A stretch of 5,033 bases of DNA from Actinomycetota bacterium (GTDB lineage Bacteria; Actinomycetota; Actinomycetes; S36-B12), in contig WLND01000170.1 in NCBI GenBank assembly GCA_009726075.1, positions 1-5,033 on the forward strand. The letters run 5' to 3'. A program made the position numbers and the translations under genes. Positions within the stretch are counted from its first letter, which is position 1; the number at the start of each line of letters is the position of its first letter. Below are positions 1 through 5,033 of this stretch, in pieces. A model generated the notes under the pieces. The model had not been told where the DNA came from and ran no database searches. It saw only the letters and a program-made list of their open reading frames with translations.

Positions 1-484
1 CGCGGCCCTTGCACATCGCGCACGTGATGGGCTGGCTGTTCGGTGCCGTGCCGGCACCTGCGCATGATCCGCAGGTCGCCGCGGTGTCGACGGTGATGTC
101 GCGGTTGGAGCCGAAGACCGCGGCATCGAGGTCGATCTGCAGCCGGATCAGGGCGTCCTGGCCGCGCCGGGCCCTGGTGCGCGGGCCCCGCTGGCCGCCA
201 CCGCCGAAGAAGGCGTCCATGATGTCGCCGAAGTCGAAGCCTGACCCGAATCCGCCGCCCCCGCCGGCATTGCGCGGGTCGCCGCCCATGTCGTACATCT
301 GCCGCTTCTCCGGGTCGCTGAGCACCTCGTAGGCGGCCGTGACCATCTTGAACCGCTCCTGGTGCTCAGGGTCGGGGTTCACGTCCGGATGCAGTTCTCG
401 GGCGAGCTTGCGGTACGCCTTCTTGATCTCCTCGGGTGTCGAGTCTTTCGAGACGCCGAGGAGGGCGTAGAAATCTGTGGCCAC
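1..484 (-). CDS. dnaJ: DnaJ (Hsp40) co-chaperone, N-terminal part; C-terminus beyond the window
   Basis: Cytoplasmic co-chaperone that delivers unfolded clients to DnaK and stimulates its ATPase. The visible 161 residues begin at a GTG. Residues 4-67 form a J domain with the essential HPD at 32-34 and the helix IV region ending LSDPEKRQMYD. A Gly/Phe-rich linker follows (about 74-97) and contains DIMDAFFGG, resembling the DIF-type motif. The cysteine-rich zinc region then starts with CGSCAGAG (Cys138, Cys141) and the beginning of a second CxxC repeat (Cys155, Cys158). This makes it a type I DnaJ. The start lies 5 nt after the hrcA stop with only a weak Shine-Dalgarno, so translational coupling to hrcA is likely. 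Actinobacteria often carry two dnaJ genes, and the copy next to hrcA is usually the one called dnaJ2; that paralogue label is inferred from context. The remaining zinc repeats and the client-binding domain lie off the left edge. Confidence 0.96.
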   Translation of the reverse strand, partial: MATDFYALLGVSKDSTPEEIKKAYRKLARELHPDVNPDPEHQERFKMVTAAYEVLSDPEKRQMYDMGGDPRNAGGGGGFGSGFDFGDIMDAFFGGGGQRGPRTRARRGQDALIRLQIDLDAAVFGSNRDITVDTAATCGSCAGAGTAPNSQPITCAMCKGR

Positions 485-489
485 GGGAC

Positions 490-1509
490 TCACTGTTCGT
501 CCAGGATGCGGCTGACGTACTGCGCGACTGCGTGCACGGCGCCCATCGTTCCGGGGTAATCCATATGGGTTGGACCGACGACGCCGAGTGACGCGACGGT
601 CTTGCTGCCACGGCCGTAGCGCGCCGTGATGACTGAGGTCGACTCGAGGCCCTCGACAGGGTTCTCGTGGCCGATTCGGACGGTGACGCCGCCCGCCATC
701 GTGGCCTCGCCGAGCAGGCGCAGGAGCACCACCTGCTCCTCGAGTGCCTCGAGGACCGGCTGGATGGCCAGCGGAAACGCCTCGCCGTACCGGGCCAGGT
801 GGGCGGTGCCGCCGAGCACGACGCGCTCGTCCATGCGCTCGGTCACCGCATCGAGCAGGGTCGCGACCACGGAGCTCACGAGGGGGGCCGCGTCCGGGGG
901 CATCGACTCGACGAACGAGGCGAGAATCTCCGGGACGAGATTGGACGGCTTTCCTGCCACCGCGGTGAGGAGCCGGGCCCGCAGGTCGGCCAGGGTGCTC
1001 TCGTCAACAGGGCCGGCGCACTCGATGACGCGCTGCTCGACCCGGCCGGTGTCGGCGATGAGCACCATCATGATCCTCGTGGCGCTCAGCCTGATGAGCT
1101 CGATGTGGCGAACCGTGCTCTGGGTGAGCGACGGGTACTGGACCAGGGCAACCTGGCGGGTCATCTGGGCCAGGAGGCGAACGGTGCGGACCATGACATC
1201 GTCGAGGTCGACGGCCTTCTCGAGGAACTCGTGGATGGCCCGGCGCTCGGCGGGGCTCAGGGGCTTGACTCCCGACAGCCGGTCGACGAACAGCCGGTAG
1301 CCGAGGTCGGTCGGCACTCGTCCGGCGCTCGTGTGCGGCTGGGCGATGTAGCCCTCGTCCTCAAGCGCGGCCATGTCGTTGCGGATCGTGGCCGGCGAGA
1401 CCCCGAGGCTGTGGCGTTCGACGAGGGCCTTGGATCCGACCGGCTCGTGGGTCGACACGTAGTCCTCGACGATGGCCCGGAGCACGGCGAGCCGACGATC
1501 CTCGAGCAT
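490..1509 (-). CDS. hrcA: Heat-inducible transcription repressor HrcA
   Basis: DNA-binding repressor of class I heat-shock genes that binds CIRCE operators; in the known family its activity depends on GroEL. The protein is 339 residues, close to the usual family length. The N-terminal winged helix-turn-helix (about 1-70) includes EPVGSKAL (22-29), the recognition region VSPATIRNDMAALEDEGYI (37-55) and HTSAGRVPT (59-67). The C-terminal effector domain ends with the conserved GPTHMDY (312-318). I chose the ATG at 1509 because GGAGGT sits 4 nt upstream and the protein then begins MLEDRRLAVLRAIV, as in actinobacterial homologues. The frame stays open 11 codons further to a GTG, but that codon lies inside the CIRCE element and has no ribosome site. 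hrcA is followed by dnaJ after 5 nt, so the repressor and co-chaperone are probably co-transcribed and under HrcA autoregulation. Confidence 0.97.
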   Translation of the reverse strand: MLEDRRLAVLRAIVEDYVSTHEPVGSKALVERHSLGVSPATIRNDMAALEDEGYIAQPHTSAGRVPTDLGYRLFVDRLSGVKPLSPAERRAIHEFLEKAVDLDDVMVRTVRLLAQMTRQVALVQYPSLTQSTVRHIELIRLSATRIMMVLIADTGRVEQRVIECAGPVDESTLADLRARLLTAVAGKPSNLVPEILASFVESMPPDAAPLVSSVVATLLDAVTERMDERVVLGGTAHLARYGEAFPLAIQPVLEALEEQVVLLRLLGEATMAGGVTVRIGHENPVEGLESTSVITARYGRGSKTVASLGVVGPTHMDYPGTMGAVHAVAQYVSRILDEQ

Positions 1510-1513
1510 GCCC

Positions 1514-1519
1514 ACCTCC
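1514..1519 (-). promoter_or_regulatory. Shine-Dalgarno site of hrcA
   Basis: GGAGGT on the minus strand, 4 nt before the ATG at 1509. It is the strongest ribosome binding site in the window, and it decides the hrcA start against the upstream in-frame ATG and GTG codons. Confidence 0.85.
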
Positions 1520-1535
1520 GTTCGCCATTGCATCG

Positions 1536-1562
1536 CTAGCACTCACAACCCCCGAGTGCCAA
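1536..1562 (-). promoter_or_regulatory. CIRCE operator (HrcA binding site)
   Basis: In the hrcA direction the arms are TTGGCACTC and GAGTGCTAG with exactly 9 nt between them. The consensus is TTAGCACTC-N9-GAGTGCTAA, so 16 of 18 arm positions match, and the core GCACTC/GAGTGC is perfect. The element lies 26 nt upstream of the hrcA start codon, directly downstream of a likely -10 box, so it would sit in the transcribed leader over the start site. Arm sequence, spacing and adjacency to hrcA together leave little doubt. The expected effect is HrcA repression of hrcA-dnaJ at normal temperature and release on heat shock. Confidence 0.95.
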
Positions 1563-1567
1563 GTGTA
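1562..1567 (-). promoter_or_regulatory. Putative -10 box of the hrcA-dnaJ promoter
   Basis: TACACT on the minus strand matches TATAAT at 4 of 6 positions and touches the upstream edge of CIRCE. Transcription would then begin about 7 nt downstream, inside the operator, which is the classic arrangement for HrcA-controlled genes. No convincing -35 hexamer is seen 16-18 nt upstream, so the exact box is uncertain. Confidence 0.5.
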
Positions 1568-1610
1568 CGTCGCGCGCCCATGCCCTGCGAGATGACCGGC
1601 GCCCGTTGGG

Positions 1611-2894
1611 TCAGTCGAGCAGGTCGCGAATGACGGCATCGGCGAGCAGTCGCCCCCGGCGCGTGAGCACCAGGACACCCGCGGCGGCAGCGTGCGGGTC
1701 GACGAGGCCGTCGTCGGCGAGTCTGGCGATGACGCTCCCCGTGCCGACAGCGCTCCCGAGCCCGCCTTCGACCCCGCGCTCGCCCTCGCGCTCGACCTCG
1801 ACCGGGCTGTGGCCCGTGGCGGGCACGGCGCTGATCGGCAGGCCGCTGGCCATGCGCAGCGCGAGCATCACGGTTTCCATGTGCTGCTGGTCTGGTGTGA
1901 GCCGCTCGCGCCCCTGCGCCGGCGAGTGCCCACCGGCCAGCCGCGCGGCGTAGGTGCTCGGGTGCCGCTCGTTCCACCAGCGCACCCCGCCGATGTGGCT
2001 GTGCGCACCGGGCCCGACGCCCCACCAGTCATGGCTCGCCCAGTAGTTCACGTTGTGCCGGCACTCGCCCCCGGGCCTCGCCCAGTTCGAGACCTCGTAC
2101 CAGGCGAACCCGCTGGCAGCCAGGGCATCGTCGACCATCTCGTAGCGGTGGGCCGCGGTGTCGTCGTCCGGCATCGGGATCTCACCGCGCTGGACGCGTC
2201 GCGCCAGGGGCGTCCCGGCTTCGACGATGAGCGAGTACGCGGAAACGTGGTCGACCCCTGACCCGACCACGAGATCGAGCGAGGCCTCGAGGTCCTCGTC
2301 GGTCTCGCCCGGCGTGCCGATGATGAGGTCTGCGCTCACGTGCTCGAAGCCCGCGGCCCGGGCCATCGCGATCGCGCGCTGCGCGTTGCCGGCGGTATGG
2401 GTGCGCTCGAGTATGCGAAGGACGGACGACGCGGCGCTCTGCACTCCAAAGGAGATGCGGGTGTAGCCCCCGGCGCGCAGGCGGTCGAGCATCGCCTGGT
2501 CGACGGTATCGGGGTTCGCCTCGGTCGTGACCTCCGCGCCGGCTGCGAGGCCGTACTGCCCGCGGATCTCGTCGAGGAGACGCACGAGCGACTCGGCGCC
2601 CAGCAGGGTCGGGGTGCCCCCGCCGACGAATACCGTGTCGACCTCGACCGGGCCCGTGATCTCGCGGGCGAAGGCTACCTCCGACTGAAGCACTTCGCCG
2701 AAGGTGTCGCGGCGGACGTCGCCCGAGAGCTCTGTCGCCGTGTAGGTGTTGAAATCGCAGTAACCGCAACGGGTATTGCAGAACGGCACGTGAAGGTAGA
2801 TGCCGAACGGCCGAGTGCCCACGCTGGACAATGCCGACGGCGGTAGCGAGCCGTCGCTCGGCGGCTGCTCGCCCTCCGGCGGTAGGGACGGCAT
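1611..2894 (-). CDS. hemW: Heme chaperone HemW (radical SAM, HemN-like)
   Basis: Radical SAM family protein; characterised HemW members bind heme and pass it to hemoproteins. The protein is 427 residues. The 4Fe-4S/SAM motif is CNTRCGYC (Cys39, Cys43, Cys46), followed by Asp-Phe. Phe48 stands where true coproporphyrinogen dehydrogenase HemN has a further cysteine, which points to HemW. Other family marks are GGGTPT (91-96), EANPD (125-129), RISFGVQS (146-153), DLIIGTPGET (189-198), YEVSNWARPG (266-275), HNVNYW (280-285) and GVGPGAHS (292-299). The ATG at 2894 is chosen because it lies 5 nt after the lepA stop and gives the Pro-rich leader MPSLPPEGEQP seen in actinobacterial HemW. The frame is open far into lepA, but that extension is only a shadow. 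Its ribosome site is weak (GAAGAAG), suggesting coupling to lepA. Residues about 361-387 are a low-complexity Glu/Gly/Arg/Val stretch before the C-terminal winged-helix-like part. Older annotations may call it oxygen-independent coproporphyrinogen III oxidase. Confidence 0.95.
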   Translation of the reverse strand: MPSLPPEGEQPPSDGSLPPSALSSVGTRPFGIYLHVPFCNTRCGYCDFNTYTATELSGDVRRDTFGEVLQSEVAFAREITGPVEVDTVFVGGGTPTLLGAESLVRLLDEIRGQYGLAAGAEVTTEANPDTVDQAMLDRLRAGGYTRISFGVQSAASSVLRILERTHTAGNAQRAIAMARAAGFEHVSADLIIGTPGETDEDLEASLDLVVGSGVDHVSAYSLIVEAGTPLARRVQRGEIPMPDDDTAAHRYEMVDDALAASGFAWYEVSNWARPGGECRHNVNYWASHDWWGVGPGAHSHIGGVRWWNERHPSTYAARLAGGHSPAQGRERLTPDQQHMETVMLALRMASGLPISAVPATGHSPVEVEREGERGVEGGLGSAVGTGSVIARLADDGLVDPHAAAAGVLVLTRRGRLLADAVIRDLLD

Positions 2895-2899
2895 ACGGC

Positions 2900-4732
<1,833 letters not shown>

Positions 4733-4737
4733 GTGGA

Positions 4738-4742
4738 TCCTC
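4738..4742 (-). promoter_or_regulatory. Shine-Dalgarno site of lepA
   Basis: GAGGA on the minus strand, 5 nt before the GTG at 4732. It supports that start over the in-frame GTG codons a few codons upstream. Confidence 0.6.
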
Positions 4743-4760
4743 ACGACGATGCCGTCCCGT

Positions 4761-4774
4761 CTCCTCACGAGGAG
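4761..4774 (-). other. Small hairpin in the lepA leader
   Basis: CTCCT and AGGAG form a perfect 5-bp stem around a 4-nt loop, CGTG in the lepA sense. It lies 28 nt upstream of the chosen lepA start. The 3' arm is itself Shine-Dalgarno-like but has no start codon at a useful distance. The stem is short and may be chance. Confidence 0.35.
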
Positions 4775-4793
4775 GGTTCGGGGCGGGGCTGAT

Positions 4794-4822
4794 TTGGGCT
4801 GGGGCCAGCCTACGGGTAATCT
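4794..4822 (+). promoter_or_regulatory. Putative rpsT promoter
   Basis: TTGGGC at 4794-4799 and TAATCT at 4817-4822 are separated by 17 nt. The first keeps the TTG of the -35 consensus. The second fits the relaxed TAnnnT pattern of actinobacterial -10 boxes. Transcription would begin near 4829 and leave a leader of about 100 nt before rpsT. This is the best-spaced pair in the divergent spacer, but both boxes are weak matches. Confidence 0.4.
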
Positions 4823-4823
4823 A
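4818..4823 (-). promoter_or_regulatory. Possible -10 box for lepA-hemW
   Basis: TAGATT on the minus strand matches TATAAT at 4 of 6 positions and overlaps the putative rpsT -10 box. It would place the lepA start site about 80 nt upstream of the lepA start codon. I see no clear -35 partner, so this is tentative. Confidence 0.25.
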
Positions 4824-4860
4824 GGGCGCTGCCTCACCCAGAGGTTTCTGCGAGCATTCG

Positions 4861-4880
4861 TGCAGCGGCGTTTCGCTGCA
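4861..4880 (+). other. Hairpin in the putative rpsT 5' leader
   Basis: TGCAGCG at 4861-4867 and CGCTGCA at 4874-4880 are perfect inverted repeats of 7 bp around a 6-nt loop. The structure lies about 50 nt upstream of the rpsT start, within the expected transcript. No T-run follows, so it is not a simple terminator. It could be a leader structure or a protein-binding palindrome. Confidence 0.5.
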
Positions 4881-4920
4881 GGTTCGCTTCGGAAGACGTC
4901 CAAGAAGACCAAGACCCAAA

Positions 4921-4925
4921 GAAGG
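4921..4925 (+). promoter_or_regulatory. Shine-Dalgarno site of rpsT
   Basis: GAAGG lies 7 nt before the GTG at 4933, within an A/G-rich leader. It supports the GTG start. Confidence 0.65.
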
Positions 4926-4932
4926 TTGTCCC

Positions 4933-5033
4933 GTGGCGAACATCAAGTCGCAGATCAAGCGTAATCGGACCAATGAGAAGGCCCGTGAGCGCAATAAGGC
5001 CGTTAAGTCATCCGTAAAGACGGCCGTGCGCAA
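4933..5033 (+). CDS. rpsT: 30S ribosomal protein S20, N-terminal part; C-terminus beyond the window
   Basis: Primary-binding protein of the small ribosomal subunit that contacts 16S rRNA. Only the first 33 codons are present. They read (M)ANIKSQIKRNRTNEKARE and continue RNKAVKSSVKTAVR, the basic N-terminal helix typical of S20, where the family begins MANIKSQIKRN. The GTG start is fixed by this match and by GAAGG 7 nt upstream. The gene is divergent from lepA across a 200-bp spacer, a common actinobacterial arrangement. The rest of the roughly 86-residue protein lies off the right edge. Confidence 0.96.
   Translation, partial: MANIKSQIKRNRTNEKARERNKAVKSSVKTAVR

Noticed and set aside
667..1539. 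A 290-codon plus-strand open frame opposite hrcA
   Set aside because: It is antisense to hrcA, low-complexity in composition and without a recognisable domain. The overlapping 626-1300 frame was rejected for the same reason.
1563..1610. Intrinsic terminator after hemW
   Set aside because: Only short GC-rich self-complementary pieces are present, and there is no T-run in the transcript direction.
1611..2894. Oxygen-independent coproporphyrinogen III oxidase (HemN)
   Set aside because: The extra cysteine after CX3CX2C that marks HemN is replaced by Phe48, and the N-terminus fits HemW.
4733..4912. N-terminal extension of lepA by 60 codons to 4912
   Set aside because: The extension runs through the divergent spacer and the putative rpsT promoter, and it resembles no LepA N-terminus.

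Overview
The window is a compact piece of core chromosome from a high-GC Gram-positive bacterium, most likely an actinomycete. The base composition is strongly GC-rich, and three of the five starts are GTG. The HemW N-terminus has a Pro/Glu/Gly-rich leader typical of actinobacterial homologues. The gene order rpsT / lepA - hemW - hrcA - dnaJ, with a CIRCE element before hrcA, is the familiar actinobacterial arrangement. I cannot assign a genus from the sequence alone.

Layout, reading the minus strand from right to left. At the far right, rpsT (ribosomal protein S20) runs rightward and is cut by the window edge. A divergent 200-bp spacer separates it from lepA (elongation factor 4), which runs leftward. 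hemW (radical SAM heme chaperone) follows only 5 nt after the lepA stop, so the two probably share a transcript. A 101-bp gap holds a CIRCE operator, a likely -10 box and a strong Shine-Dalgarno sequence. Then come hrcA (heat-inducible transcription repressor) and, 5 nt after its stop, dnaJ (Hsp40 co-chaperone). dnaJ runs off the left edge with its J domain, G/F linker and the start of its zinc-binding region present.

Functionally there are two units plus the divergent rpsT. lepA-hemW is a housekeeping pair covering ribosome/translation quality and heme handling. hrcA-dnaJ is a heat-shock unit that HrcA should repress itself through CIRCE. All five reading frames look intact where visible. 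The region is almost entirely coding, and the long open frames on the opposite strands are GC-driven shadows.

I found no mobile element, CRISPR array, tRNA, rRNA or sign of a novel system. What deserves a second look is modest: a low-complexity stretch near the HemW C-terminus with a 12-bp tandem duplication, hairpins in the putative rpsT and lepA leaders, and possibly overlapping -10 boxes in the divergent spacer.
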